64,000 nucleotides of DNA from Gemmobacter aquarius (GCF_003060865.1 NZ_CP028918.1:256001-320000); one strand, 5' to 3'; positions 26,462 through 35,308 are shown, counted from the stretch's first letter. The notes: a model not told the origin generated them from the sequence alone. Translations and numbers: made by a program.

Positions 26462-27736
26462 ATGCGGGGGACGCGGCGAGGGGTCGGGCTGTGCTTTTGG
26501 TTGGCGATTTGGGGGGCGGGTGGCCTTGCCTCGCCCCCCGCGCTGGCGCAGGGTCTGGTGCCAGAGGCTGCGGCAGAGGCTGCGAGCGGGGGGACGATGG
26601 CCGAGGGGGTTCAGGCGGGATTTGCCGATTGGGTGCAGGGGTTCGTGCCGCGCGCGCGGGCGGCGGGGATTTCGGACGCGACGCTGGCGCAGGCGTTGCG
26701 CGGGCTGCGCTACAATGCCGATGTGATCGACAAGGACCGCAACCAGTCGGAATTCGTGCGCCCGATCTGGGAGTATCTGGACCGTGCGGTTTCCGACACG
26801 CGGATCGGCAACGGGCAGGACGCGCTGCGCTTGCATGGGCGGTTGCTCGACCGGATCGAGGCGCGGTACGGGGTCGAGCGCGAGGTGGTGGTGGCGGTCT
26901 GGGGGCTGGAGTCGTCATACGGGCAGAACCGCGGCGACATTCCGGTGATCGAGGCTTTGGCCACGCTGGCCTATGACGGGCGGCGCGGGCCGTTCTTTGA
27001 AGCGCAACTGATCGACGCGCTGCGGATCGTGCAGTCGGGCGATGTGGGGGCGGGCGATGTGCGGCTGGGGGCGTTCAGGGGCAGTTGGGCGGGGGCGATG
27101 GGGCATACGCAGTTCATCCCGTCGAGCTATCAGGCCTTTGCGGTGGATTTCGACGGCGACGGGCGGCGCGACATCTGGTCTGACGATCCTGCCGATGCCT
27201 TGGCCTCGACAGCGGCTTATCTGGCGCGGTCGGGCTGGCAGACGGGGCGGCCCTGGGGGGTGGAGGTGGCGCTGCCTGCAGGGTTCGACTACGGGCTGAC
27301 CGGCGAGCGGCCGGTGGCCGAATGGCAGGCGCTGGGTGTGCGGACGGCCCAAGGGCAGGCGCTGCCCGACCACGGGGTGGGGTCGATCCTGCTGCCTGCG
27401 GGGGCGCGGGGGGCGGCGTTCCTGATCTTTGGTAATTTTCGCGCCATCGAGCGGTATAATGCGGCGGATGCCTATGTGATCGCGATCGGCCATTTGGCCG
27501 ACCGCTTGCGCGGCGGCGGGCCGATCCGTGCCGCATGGCCGCGCGAGGACCGTGTGCTGAGCTTTGCAGAGCGGCAGGAGATGCAGGAGCGGCTGGGCCG
27601 TGCCGGCTATGACACCGGCGGGGTGGACGGCAAGATCGGTCCGAAGACGGTGGCGGCGGTGCGGGCGTTCCAGCGGTCGGTCGGGATGGTGGCGGACGGG
27701 TATCCCAGTCTGGAGCTGCTGGGGCGGCTGCGCTGA
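26462..27736 (+). CDS. Lytic murein transglycosylase (MltB type) with peptidoglycan-binding domain
   Basis: A 424-residue periplasmic enzyme with a signal peptide (ending ALA-QGL). The SLT_2/MltB catalytic domain (about 55-345) has the catalytic Glu in VWGLESSYGQNRGD, plus GAFRGSWAGAMGHTQFIPSSY and FDGDGRRDIW. A C-terminal PG_binding_1 domain follows (QERLGRAGYDTGGVDGKIGPKT). It cleaves glycan strands to anhydro-muropeptides. The ATG at 26462 after GCGGAAG gives a proper signal peptide. It is divergent from the methyltransferase. Confidence 0.9.
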   Translation: MRGTRRGVGLCFWLAIWGAGGLASPPALAQGLVPEAAAEAASGGTMAEGVQAGFADWVQGFVPRARAAGISDATLAQALRGLRYNADVIDKDRNQSEFVRPIWEYLDRAVSDTRIGNGQDALRLHGRLLDRIEARYGVEREVVVAVWGLESSYGQNRGDIPVIEALATLAYDGRRGPFFEAQLIDALRIVQSGDVGAGDVRLGAFRGSWAGAMGHTQFIPSSYQAFAVDFDGDGRRDIWSDDPADALASTAAYLARSGWQTGRPWGVEVALPAGFDYGLTGERPVAEWQALGVRTAQGQALPDHGVGSILLPAGARGAAFLIFGNFRAIERYNAADAYVIAIGHLADRLRGGGPIRAAWPREDRVLSFAERQEMQERLGRAGYDTGGVDGKIGPKTVAAVRAFQRSVGMVADGYPSLELLGRLR

Positions 27737-27740
27737 GGGG

Positions 27741-27764
27741 GGTGGGTGCAGAGCACCCACCCTA
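27741..27764 (+). repeat. Family-B repeat copy
   Basis: GGTGGGTGCAGAGCACCCACC followed by CTAC, identical to the copy at 6133-6156. It begins five bases after the transglycosylase stop codon and may act as a 3' structure. Confidence 0.75.
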
Positions 27765-27790
27765 CGGGGCTGGGGCTTGGGCCGTCGGTT

Positions 27791-27838
27791 GGCCGGGGGC
27801 CAGCCCCCGGACCCCCGGGATATTTGGGCCAAGGAGAA
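27791..27838 (+). repeat. Family-A repeat half unit
   Basis: GGCCGGGGGCCAGCCCCCGG, then ACCCCCGGGATATTTGGGCC with AAGGAGAAG. The end of the unit supplies the AAGGAG ribosome site of the following acetyltransferase remnant. Confidence 0.6.
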
Positions 27839-27849
27839 GGGGGTAAGGG

Positions 27850-28315
27850 GTGGAATTGCGTAAGGCCGGTCCGGAAGATGCCGAAGCGTTGGCGGCGCTG
27901 CATGTGGCCTGTCGGGCCGAGACCTATGGCGCGCTGCCGCCCGCGACGGAGATTGCGCGCTACGGCTTGGCGCTGCGCCGGGCGCAATGGCAGCGGTGGC
28001 TGGGGGCGGGTTTTGTGCCTGCCGCAGGCGGGGTTTGCGATGATGCGTCCGCAGCGCGAGGCGGGGTTGGCGGGGGGCTGAGCCGAGGAGCTTTGCGCGC
28101 TTTATCTGCTGCGCGCGTGGCAGGGGCAGGGGCTGGGTCGTGCCTTGCTGGACGGGGTGCGCGCGGGGCCTTTCACCGCGACGGTGGTGGCGGGCAATCT
28201 GCGGGTCAGGCGGTTCTATGCGGCGGCGGGTGGGGTGGAACTGGCGCGGTGGGCCGAGGATATCGACGGGATGCGCGTGACCGAGGGGGTGCTTGGGTTT
28301 CGCGGGGCGCGGTGA
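27850..28315 (+). pseudogene. GNAT acetyltransferase remnant
   Basis: The N-terminal part (MELRKAGPEDAEALAALHVACRAETYG) reads from a GTG at 27850 behind AAGGAG. Near 28030 the frame changes at a run of four G; after it come GFAMMRPQREAGLAGG, an in-frame TGA at 28079-28081, then AEELCALYLLRAWQGQGLGRALL with the acetyl-CoA motif Q-G-x-G-x-G/A, ending at 28315. One frameshift plus one nonsense codon, with a duplicated fragment just downstream, indicates a true pseudogene rather than a single read error. Confidence 0.8.
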
Positions 28316-28380
28316 GGCCGGGGCTGTCGGGACGGGGGGCTAGGTAGCCGCGTGGTGCAAGCCTGTGTCCGGGGTGGGCT

Positions 28381-28571
28381 GTCGGGGGGCGGGTCGGGCA
28401 TTGCTGGACGGGCTGTGCGTGGGGGGCTTCACCGCCACGGTGGTGGCGGGCAATCTGCGAGTCGGGCTGTTCTATGCGGCGGCGGGTGGGGTGGAACTGG
28501 CGCGGTGGGCCGAGGATGTCGACGGGAGGTGCGTGACCGAGGTGGTGCCGGGCTTCGGCGGGGCGCGGTGA
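28381..28571 (+). pseudogene. Duplicated C-terminal fragment of the GNAT gene
   Basis: Repeats the stretch from the acetyl-CoA site to the stop of the preceding gene (GRALLDG, FTATVVAGNLRV, FYAAAGGVELARWAED, then FGGAR and stop) with substitutions. The offset is 256 bases, and similarity continues past the stop (GAGGCCGGGGCTGTCGGGAC in both). It has no start region and cannot be functional on its own. Confidence 0.8.
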
Positions 28572-29023
28572 GGCCGGGGCTGTCGGGACGGGGGCTGGAG
28601 GAGAGGGATCGCCGTTCGGCGCAAGCGTTTGGCTGCCGTGGCGCTGGGGCGGGCTTGCCGGGTGTAGTGCGCGCCTTGCCCTTTACCTCTGCGGCGGCAG
28701 CGGTGGGCAATTCTGCGGGCTATCCTGCGGGGTGGGCTGGTCCATGCGGCGGCGGTGTCGGTCGCTGGCCAGGGCCGGATGGCTGGCGGTGCAGTCGCAG
28801 CCATCATTGGCAGGGTGCCTCAGGTTTGGCAGAGCATTCGCGGTGGGCGGCTGCGCCGGATGGTGCCGCACATAGGCTTTTTGGGGGCGCCCTGTTGCGC
28901 GCCTTGGCCATGCGCTGGGGGTGTGTAAACCTTGGCGGTCCGATCCGGTGACCCGAGCGGCAGGCCGAAAGGAAGTGGGGCCTGCGGGGCGTTGTGGTGC
29001 GGGGCGTTGTGGCGCTGCGGGGC
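28572..29023. other. Non-coding stretch with gene debris
   Basis: About 450 bases between the duplicated acetyltransferase fragment and the family-B repeat before dnaE2. No frame with a plausible start or family motif was found. Short local repeats (GGGGCGTTGTGG units near 28988-29020) are present. This is where imuA-imuB would be expected in relatives; no trace of either was recognised. Confidence 0.4.
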
Positions 29024-29048
29024 GTAGGGTGGGTGCTTTGCACCCACC
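29024..29048 (+). repeat. Family-B repeat copy
   Basis: GTAGGGTGGGTGC, a TTT loop, then GCACCCACC. It is the same palindrome as at 6174-6200, located about 60 bases upstream of the dnaE2 SOS box. Confidence 0.75.
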
Positions 29049-29109
29049 ATCCTTGGGAAAGGCTGCCTGCGCTGGCGGACTCGCCATCGGGTGGCGCGCG
29101 CGTTAGGAT

Positions 29110-29124
29110 GTTCCTGTAATGTTC
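29110..29124 (+). promoter_or_regulatory. LexA operator (alphaproteobacterial SOS box)
   Basis: GTTC-N7-GTTC: GTTC at 29110-29113 and 29121-29124 with CTGTAAT between. This is the exact alphaproteobacterial LexA consensus, 20 bases upstream of the dnaE2 start codon. It predicts induction of dnaE2 by DNA damage. Confidence 0.88.
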
Positions 29125-29144
29125 CTTTCGACTCATGCTGCCAC

Positions 29145-32036
29145 ATGCCCTTCGTCGAGCTGTCCGCCCTGTCCAACTTTACATTCCTTCACGGGGCGTC
29201 GCACCCCGAGGAGTTGATGTCGCGTGCCGCCGAGATGGGGTTGCCCGCGCTTGCGGTGGCCGACGAGAATTCGGTCGCGGGGATCGTGCGGGCGCATGGC
29301 CGCGCACGGGAACTGGCGCGGCTGGCGGCCGAGGCGGGGTTGCCTGCCCCGATCCGGCTGATCCCTGCGGCAAGGCTGCGGCTGATGGACGGCTTCACCC
29401 TGACCGCGTTGCCGCGCGACCGGGCGGCATGGGGGCGGCTGTGCCGGTTGATCTCGAAGGGCCGGCTGGCGACGGCGAAGGGGAGTTGCCTGTTGGGCGC
29501 GGATGACCTGCTTGAGTGGGGTGAGGGGATCGAGATGCTGATCCATCCGCCCCCGCACGGGCAGCGGGCGGCGTGGCAAGCGGTTGCGCGGCGGTTGGTG
29601 GCGGCGTTTCCGGCACAATGCAGCCTGCTTGCCGCGCCGCGCTATGACGGGCAGGACGGGCCGCGCTTTGGCCGTTTGGCGCGGTTGGCTGCGGCGCAGG
29701 GGATGCCGCTTGTTGCCTCGGCAGCACCCATGATGCACCATGGCGGGCGGCGGCGGCTGGCCGATGTGCTGGCCGCGATCCGGCTGGGGCGCACCATCGA
29801 CACGCTGGGGCGCCATGCCCTGCCCCATGCCGAGCAGCGCCTGCGATCTGAAGCCGAGATGCTGCGCCTGTTCGCGGGGCATGAGGACGCGGTGCACCGG
29901 TCGGGCGAGATTGCGGCGCGACTGGTCTTCTCGCTTGACGAGTTGCGCTATGAATATCCGTCCGAGGTGACGGGCGGCGAAACCGCGGCGGGGCGTCTGG
30001 CGCGGCTGGCGTGGGAGGGGCTGGACTGGCGCTATCCGGCGGGCGCGACCGAAAAGGTGCGCGCGCAGATGGCGCATGAACTTTCCCTGATCGGCAAGCT
30101 GCACTACGAGCCCTATTTCCTGACCGTGCATGACATCGTGGCCTTTGCCCGCGACCGGGGCATCCTGTGCCAGGGGCGCGGGTCGGCGGCCAATTCCATC
30201 GTCTGCTATGCGCTGGGGGTGACATCCGTCTCGCCCGAGGTGGGGACGATGGTGTTCGAGCGGTTCATTTCCGAAGCGCGGAACGAGCCGCCCGATATCG
30301 ACGTGGATTTCGAGCACGAGCGGCGGGAAGAGGTGATCCAGCATATCTATGCCCGCTACGGGCGGCATCGCGCGGGGCTTTGCGCCACGGTGATCCATTA
30401 TCGCGGCAAGCGGGCGGTGCGCGAGGTGGGGGCGGCGATGGGCCTGTCGGAAGATGTGCTGGGCGCGATGTCGAGCCAGATCTGGGGCTGGGGCGGGGCG
30501 GGGCAGATGACCGAAGCGCGGCTTGCCGAGATCGGGCTGGACCCGACCGACCGCCGCCTGATGCAGGCGTTGCAGTTGATCGACGAGATTCAGGGGTTTC
30601 CGCGGCATCTGAGCCAGCATGTCGGGGGCTTCATCATCACCGAGGGGCGGCTGGACGAACTGGTGCCTATCGAGAACGCCACGATGGAAGGCCGCACGGT
30701 GATTTGCTGGGACAAAGACGATATCGACACGCTGGGGATACTCAAGGTCGATATCCTTGCGCTGGGCATGCTGTCGTGCATCCGCAAGGCGTTCGATCTT
30801 GTGCAGCAGCACCATGGCACCGGCTATACGCTGGCCAGCCTGCCGCGCGAGGATGCCGAAACCTACGAGATGCTGTGCCGTGCCGACAGTCTGGGGGTGT
30901 TTCAGGTGGAAAGCCGGGCGCAGATGAATTTCCTGCCCCGGATGCGGCCCCGCAGTTTCTATGACCTTGTGATACAGGTGGCGATCATCCGGCCCGGCCC
31001 GATACAGGGCGACATGGTGCACCCCTATCTGCGGCGCAGGAACGGGCAAGAGATCGTCACCTTTCCTTCCGATGCGCTGGGGCGCGTGCTGGGCAAGACG
31101 CTGGGCGTGCCGCTGTTTCAGGAACAGGCGATGCAGATCGCCATCATCGGCGCGGGCTTCACCCCCACCGAAGCCGACCGCCTGCGCCGGTCGCTCGCCA
31201 CCTTCAAGAAGCATGGCTCGGTCAGCGAATTCCACGACCGCTTCCTGCAGGGCATGCAAGCCAATGGCTATGACGCCGATTTCGCGGCGCGCTGTTTTGC
31301 GCAGATCGAGGGCTTCGGCAGCTACGGCTTTCCCGAAAGCCATGCGGCGAGTTTCGCGCATCTGGTCTATGCCAGCGCCTGGCTCAAGCGGCACCATCCC
31401 GGCATCTTCGCCTGTGCGCTGCTGAATTCGCAGCCGATGGGGTTTTACGCCCCCGCCCAGATCGTGCGGGATGCGCGCGAACACGGGGTCATCGTGCGAC
31501 CGCCCTGCATCAACGCAAGCGACTGGGACAATATCATGGAGCGCACCGCCGAGGGCGCGCTAACTCTGCGTCTGGGATTTCGCCAGATCCGGGGCATGTC
31601 CGAAGAGGAGGCCTGCTGGATCGTGCAGGCCCGGGGCAACGGTTTTTTGACGGTCGAAGATGTCTGGCGCCGTGCGGGCGTGGCGCCCGCGATGCTGACC
31701 CGTCTGGCCGAGGCCGATTGCTTCGCCAACCTCGGCCTGTCGCGGCGCGACGCGCTCTGGGCGGCGCGGGGGCTGTCGAAGGGGCCGGTGCTGCCGCTCT
31801 TTGCGGGCGATATGGACGGCGAAGGCATCGTCGAACCGGCGGTCGCCTTTGCCGCGCTGACGGCGGGCGAGGCGGTGGTCGAGGATTACATCGCGATGCG
31901 GCTGACGCTGCGGAGCCATCCACTTGCCCTGCTGCGCCCGTGGCTGACGCCCGATGCCACCGGCCAGCCCGATTTTTCTGCGAAAAATCCCGCGAACCTT
32001 TGGGCCGTGCCGCCTGTGGCAACGGTCGGAGTTTGA
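29145..32036 (+). CDS. dnaE2: Error-prone DNA polymerase III alpha subunit, C-terminally shortened
   Basis: A 963-residue DnaE2/ImuC. The PHP domain begins FVELSALSNFTFLHGASHPEEL. The polymerase core has CQGRGSAANSIVCYALG and the catalytic aspartates in PPDIDVDFEHERREEV (about 385); the tandem HhH region lies near 800-870. The protein stops after VVEDYIAMRLTLRSHPLALLRP plus about 30 unrelated residues read from a hairpin repeat. Family members normally continue for a further 100 residues or so with an OB-fold (a GSAKGVMFITLEDETG-like segment); none was seen in any frame. The start at 29145 lies directly behind the LexA box. ImuA and ImuB genes are absent next to it. Confidence 0.93.
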   Translation: MPFVELSALSNFTFLHGASHPEELMSRAAEMGLPALAVADENSVAGIVRAHGRARELARLAAEAGLPAPIRLIPAARLRLMDGFTLTALPRDRAAWGRLCRLISKGRLATAKGSCLLGADDLLEWGEGIEMLIHPPPHGQRAAWQAVARRLVAAFPAQCSLLAAPRYDGQDGPRFGRLARLAAAQGMPLVASAAPMMHHGGRRRLADVLAAIRLGRTIDTLGRHALPHAEQRLRSEAEMLRLFAGHEDAVHRSGEIAARLVFSLDELRYEYPSEVTGGETAAGRLARLAWEGLDWRYPAGATEKVRAQMAHELSLIGKLHYEPYFLTVHDIVAFARDRGILCQGRGSAANSIVCYALGVTSVSPEVGTMVFERFISEARNEPPDIDVDFEHERREEVIQHIYARYGRHRAGLCATVIHYRGKRAVREVGAAMGLSEDVLGAMSSQIWGWGGAGQMTEARLAEIGLDPTDRRLMQALQLIDEIQGFPRHLSQHVGGFIITEGRLDELVPIENATMEGRTVICWDKDDIDTLGILKVDILALGMLSCIRKAFDLVQQHHGTGYTLASLPREDAETYEMLCRADSLGVFQVESRAQMNFLPRMRPRSFYDLVIQVAIIRPGPIQGDMVHPYLRRRNGQEIVTFPSDALGRVLGKTLGVPLFQEQAMQIAIIGAGFTPTEADRLRRSLATFKKHGSVSEFHDRFLQGMQANGYDADFAARCFAQIEGFGSYGFPESHAASFAHLVYASAWLKRHHPGIFACALLNSQPMGFYAPAQIVRDAREHGVIVRPPCINASDWDNIMERTAEGALTLRLGFRQIRGMSEEEACWIVQARGNGFLTVEDVWRRAGVAPAMLTRLAEADCFANLGLSRRDALWAARGLSKGPVLPLFAGDMDGEGIVEPAVAFAALTAGEAVVEDYIAMRLTLRSHPLALLRPWLTPDATGQPDFSAKNPANLWAVPPVATVGV
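31971..31989. repeat. Hairpin GATTTTTCTGCGAAAAATC inside the dnaE2 3' end
   Basis: A palindrome with 7-base arms. Its reverse-complement copy lies at 32183-32201 at the end of the SOUL gene. It falls within the last codons of dnaE2 at the point where similarity to the family ends, so it may mark the rearrangement that removed the 3' end. Confidence 0.75.
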
Positions 32037-32133
32037 GTATTTGGACAAGGGTGAAAAGGTGCTGGCTCTTTCGCTTTCACGCTGCCCAAATATCCCGGGG
32101 GGACGATCGGCCTGCCGATCGTGGGGGCTGGCC
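32036..32133. repeat. Family-A inverted repeat between dnaE2 and the SOUL gene
   Basis: TATTTGGACAAGGGTGAAAAG faces CTTTCACGCTGCCC with AAATATCCCGGGGGG. A CGATCGGCCTGCCGATCG hairpin and GGGGGCTGGCCCCCC follow. It sits between two convergent genes. Confidence 0.7.
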
Positions 32134-32182
32134 CCCCTTGCTTCGGTTGCGACAGGCATCGACCCTGCCGGAGGGGGCGCCA

Positions 32183-32201
32183 GATTTTTCGCAGAAAAAT
32201 C
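32183..32201. repeat. Hairpin GATTTTTCGCAGAAAAATC, inverted partner
   Basis: The exact reverse complement of the hairpin at 31971-31989, 194 bases downstream, lying just past the SOUL gene stop. It may serve as a terminator for either gene. Confidence 0.75.
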
Positions 32202-32212
32202 GTGGTCGGGGG

Positions 32213-32794
32213 CTACTCGACGCTGAAGGACACTTCGTTGCGGCGGCGCCAGGGCAGGGTCAGGGGGGCGTCGTAGAACTGGTAGTGCGGGCCAGCGGTG
32301 ACGGTCAAGCCGCGCGCGGCGATCCAGTCGCGGAGTTTGGCGGCGCGGGTTTCCATGTCGGCGGTCTGGGGCAGGCCCGAGAAGGTGACGACGGCTTGGC
32401 GGTCGCCTGCCACTTGCCGCAGTTTCACGGCGGCGTCGCGCGGGACGGGCAGGGTTTCGACGCCATAGGCGCCGGGCATGGTGAATTGCACGGTCCATCT
32501 GTCGCCGCCTGCCGGAGTTTGTGCCACGGGGACGGTCATGGCGATCTTCTCGCCCCCTTCGTTGCCGCCGAAGATATAGCCTGCCAGCGCGCGGAAGCCG
32601 CGGCTTATCGCCGTGCTGCGGTCGCCCGTCACCGTCACCTCGGCCACCACATGCGGGCCGTAGCGGCGGAGTTCGACCCCGTCCGCCACGGACTCGACCG
32701 TGTAGGGCGGCATCTCGTAGCCCTTGTGCTTTTGCTGATCTGCCATCGCCGTTCCTGCCATCACGAGCCAGAGGCCCAGCCAGAGTATCTGCAT
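32213..32794 (-). CDS. SOUL haem-binding family protein
   Basis: A 193-residue protein with a signal peptide (ending AMA-DQQ) and a SOUL/HBP domain. The latter includes GYEMPPYTVESVADGVELRRYGP, FRALAGYIFGGNEGGEKIAMTVPV, WTVQFTMP and the C-terminal QFYDAPLTLPWRRRNEVSFSV. These are diagnostic; SOUL proteins bind haem or tetrapyrroles, with unclear bacterial roles. The start at 32794 gives the signal peptide; a longer frame upstream lacks support. It is convergent with dnaE2. Confidence 0.9.
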   Translation of the reverse strand: MQILWLGLWLVMAGTAMADQQKHKGYEMPPYTVESVADGVELRRYGPHVVAEVTVTGDRSTAISRGFRALAGYIFGGNEGGEKIAMTVPVAQTPAGGDRWTVQFTMPGAYGVETLPVPRDAAVKLRQVAGDRQAVVTFSGLPQTADMETRAAKLRDWIAARGLTVTAGPHYQFYDAPLTLPWRRRNEVSFSVE

Positions 32795-32864
32795 GGTAGC
32801 ACCTTTGCCTTGCCGCTTTACAGCTAGCTTGCCTCGCCGGGGATTCGAGCGTATCAAGCGCGCC

Positions 32865-32954
32865 ATGATACGCTTTTTCGACATGGATGACCGTGCGCGC
32901 CTGCCGTGGCGCTTCAGCCGCGAAAGCCGGTCTATTCTGGCACGACTTCGCTAG
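32865..32954 (+). CDS. Possible small ORF upstream of leuC
   Basis: A 29-codon frame starting MIRFFDMDDRARLPWRF and ending ILARLR. It lies 69 bases before leuC, followed by a small hairpin GCACG-cctttg-CGTGC at 32968-32983. It has only two Leu codons, so it is not a classical leucine attenuator peptide. There is no clear ribosome site. It is included as a candidate only. Confidence 0.25.
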   Translation: MIRFFDMDDRARLPWRFSRESRSILARLR

Positions 32955-33023
32955 GAAGTCCGCCTTTGCACGCCTTTGCGTGCCCGTCTGACCCTTTGCC
33001 CATTCATAATCCGAGAGAGAGCC

Positions 33024-34445
33024 ATGACCGCTGCTCCGCGTACACTCTATGACAAGATCTGGGACGACCATGTCGTTCATCAGGCCGAAGACGGCACATG
33101 TTTGCTGTATATCGACCGCCACCTCGTGCATGAGGTGACGAGCCCGCAAGCCTTTGAAGGGCTGCGGATGACGGGGCGCACCGTGCGTGCGCCGGAGAAG
33201 ACCATCGCGGTGCCGGACCATAACGTGCCCACCACGCTTGACCGCGCCAATGCGGCGACGATGACGGAAGACAGCCGGATTCAGGTGGCGGCGCTGGACA
33301 AGAACGCCAAGGATTTCGGGATCAATTATTATCCCGTATCCGATGTGCGCCAAGGCATCGTGCATATCGTCGGGCCGGAACAGGGCTGGACCTTGCCGGG
33401 GATGACGGTGGTGTGCGGCGACAGCCACACGGCCACGCATGGCGCGTTCGGGTCGCTCGCCCACGGGATCGGCACGTCGGAAGTGGAGCATGTGCTGGCC
33501 ACCCAGACGCTGATCCAGCGCAAGGGCAAGAACATGAAGGTGGAAATCACCGGATCGTTGCGCCCCGGCGTGACGGCCAAGGACATCACGCTGTCGGTGA
33601 TCGGCGAGACCGGCACGGCGGGCGGTACCGGCTATGTCATCGAATATTGCGGCCAAGCGATCCGCGAGCTTTCGATGGAAGGCCGCATGACGGTTTGCAA
33701 CATGGCGATCGAGGGTGGCGCGCGCGCCGGTCTGATCGCGCCGGATGAAAAGACATTCGCCTATGTCATGGGTCGCCCGCATGCGCCCAAGGGGGCGAAG
33801 TGGGAAGCGGCTTTGGCCTATTGGAAGACGCTGTTTACTGACGAGGGCGCGCATTTCGACAAGGTCGTGACGATCAAGGGCGAGGATATCGCGCCCGTGG
33901 TGACATGGGGCACCAGCCCCGAGGATGTATTGCCGATCACCGGCGTCGTGCCCAGCCCCGACGATTTCACCGGCGGCAAGGTCGATGCGGTCAAGCGCAG
34001 CCTTGAATATATGGGCCTGACGCCGGGCCAGAAGCTGAGCGACATCGAGATCGACACCGTGTTCATCGGGTCTTGCACCAATGGCCGGATCGAGGATTTG
34101 CGAGCGGCTGCGGCGATTTTGAAGGGCAAGAAGATTGCCGTGAAGCGGGCGATGGTGGTTCCGGGTTCGGGCCTCGTGCGCGCGCAGGCCGAGGAAGAGG
34201 GGCTGGCGCAGATCTTCATCGACGCCGGTTTCGAATGGCGTCTGGCGGGGTGTTCCATGTGTCTGGCGATGAACCCCGACCAGTTGCAACCCGGCGAGCG
34301 CTGTGCGGCCACCAGTAACCGCAACTTCGAGGGGCGTCAGGGCCGTGGCGGGCGGACGCATCTGCTGTCGCCCGGAATGGCGGCGGCGGCGGCGATCACG
34401 GGCCGGTTGACGGACGTGCGCGAATTGATGACGGAAGGGGTGTAA
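33024..34445 (+). CDS. leuC: 3-isopropylmalate dehydratase large subunit
   Basis: A 473-residue aconitase-superfamily enzyme that interconverts 2- and 3-isopropylmalate in leucine synthesis, with LeuD. It begins [13 protein letters not shown]. The three 4Fe-4S cluster cysteines are in [18 protein letters not shown] (about 351) and [12 protein letters not shown] (about 411 and 414); [14 protein letters not shown] is also present. The start at 33024 follows GAGAGAG. leuD starts three bases after its stop. Confidence 0.97.
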   Translation: MTAAPRTLYDKIWDDHVVHQAEDGTCLLYIDRHLVHEVTSPQAFEGLRMTGRTVRAPEKTIAVPDHNVPTTLDRANAATMTEDSRIQVAALDKNAKDFGINYYPVSDVRQGIVHIVGPEQGWTLPGMTVVCGDSHTATHGAFGSLAHGIGTSEVEHVLATQTLIQRKGKNMKVEITGSLRPGVTAKDITLSVIGETGTAGGTGYVIEYCGQAIRELSMEGRMTVCNMAIEGGARAGLIAPDEKTFAYVMGRPHAPKGAKWEAALAYWKTLFTDEGAHFDKVVTIKGEDIAPVVTWGTSPEDVLPITGVVPSPDDFTGGKVDAVKRSLEYMGLTPGQKLSDIEIDTVFIGSCTNGRIEDLRAAAAILKGKKIAVKRAMVVPGSGLVRAQAEEEGLAQIFIDAGFEWRLAGCSMCLAMNPDQLQPGERCAATSNRNFEGRQGRGGRTHLLSPGMAAAAAITGRLTDVRELMTEGV

Positions 34446-34448
34446 GCC

Positions 34449-35054
34449 ATGCAGAAATTCACCACGCTGACCGGCATTGCTGCACCCATGCCGCTGGTCA
34501 ATATCGACACGGACATGATCATTCCCAAGCAGTTCCTGAAGACCATCCAGCGGTCTGGGCTTGGCAAGAACCTGTTCGACGAGATGCGCTTCACCCAGGA
34601 CGGGGTGGAAATCCCGGATTTCGTGCTGAACCAGCCTGCTTACCGCAAGGCTGAAATCCTTGTGGCGGGCGACAACTTCGGTTGCGGGTCGAGCCGTGAA
34701 CATGCGCCTTGGGCCTTGCTCGATTTCGGCATCCGCTGCGTGATTTCGACCAGCTTTGCCGACATCTTCTTCAACAACTGCTTCAAGAACGGCATCCTGC
34801 CCATCGTCATGCCGCAAGAGGTGGTCGATGTGCTGATGGCGGATGCGAAGAAGGGGGCGAATGCGCGGGTGACGGTCGATCTGGAAAGCCAGACTGTCAC
34901 CACCAGTGACGGGCAGGTGTTCGGCTTTGACGTCGACGCGCATCGCAAGCATTGCCTGATCAACGGGCTCGATGACATCGGGCTGACGCTGGAAAAGGCG
35001 GCTTCGATCGACAGCTACGAGGCGAAAGCGGCGATGACGCGGCCTTGGGCCTGA
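34449..35054 (+). CDS. leuD: 3-isopropylmalate dehydratase small subunit
   Basis: A 201-residue swivelling-domain subunit. Its motifs are [34 protein letters not shown] and [17 protein letters not shown], all typical of LeuD. It forms the heterodimer with LeuC. It is followed by a terminator; leuB lies about 4.7 kb downstream beyond unrelated genes. Confidence 0.97.
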   Translation: MQKFTTLTGIAAPMPLVNIDTDMIIPKQFLKTIQRSGLGKNLFDEMRFTQDGVEIPDFVLNQPAYRKAEILVAGDNFGCGSSREHAPWALLDFGIRCVISTSFADIFFNNCFKNGILPIVMPQEVVDVLMADAKKGANARVTVDLESQTVTTSDGQVFGFDVDAHRKHCLINGLDDIGLTLEKAASIDSYEAKAAMTRPWA

Positions 35055-35076
35055 GCGATCAATCCGCGCAAGATGG

Positions 35077-35105
35077 GGGGCTGTCCGAAAGGGCGGCCCC
35101 TTTTC
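35077..35105 (+). terminator. Rho-independent terminator of leuCD
   Basis: GGGGCTGTCC, loop GAAA, then GGGCGGCCCC (two G-U pairs) and TTTTC, 22 bases after the leuD stop. Confidence 0.8.
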
Positions 35106-35308
35106 GTTAACGATTTGATGCAATTGGGCGACAGTTTTTCGTCCTTTCGCCGCGATGGCGGGCGCAGGTGCTGCGGGCAGTTGCCAGCAAGGCCGCATTT
35201 TGGCTTAATTGGGGCAAGAATGAGGCAGACGCCCGAAGGGGCGGATAATGACCGGACCGGCACTTGCAGCACAGCGCAAGGTCAGGGACGGCGAAAGGTG
35301 GCAAGGCA

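Noticed and set aside
28572..29023. Remnants of imuA-imuB upstream of dnaE2
   Set aside because: No ImuA or ImuB motif was recognised in any frame of this stretch.
31560..35198. Very long open frame on the minus strand opposite dnaE2, leuC and leuD
   Set aside because: It mirrors strongly supported genes on the other strand; its composition is Arg/His/Pro-rich shadow translation with no motifs. The real SOUL gene lies in part of the interval in its own frame.
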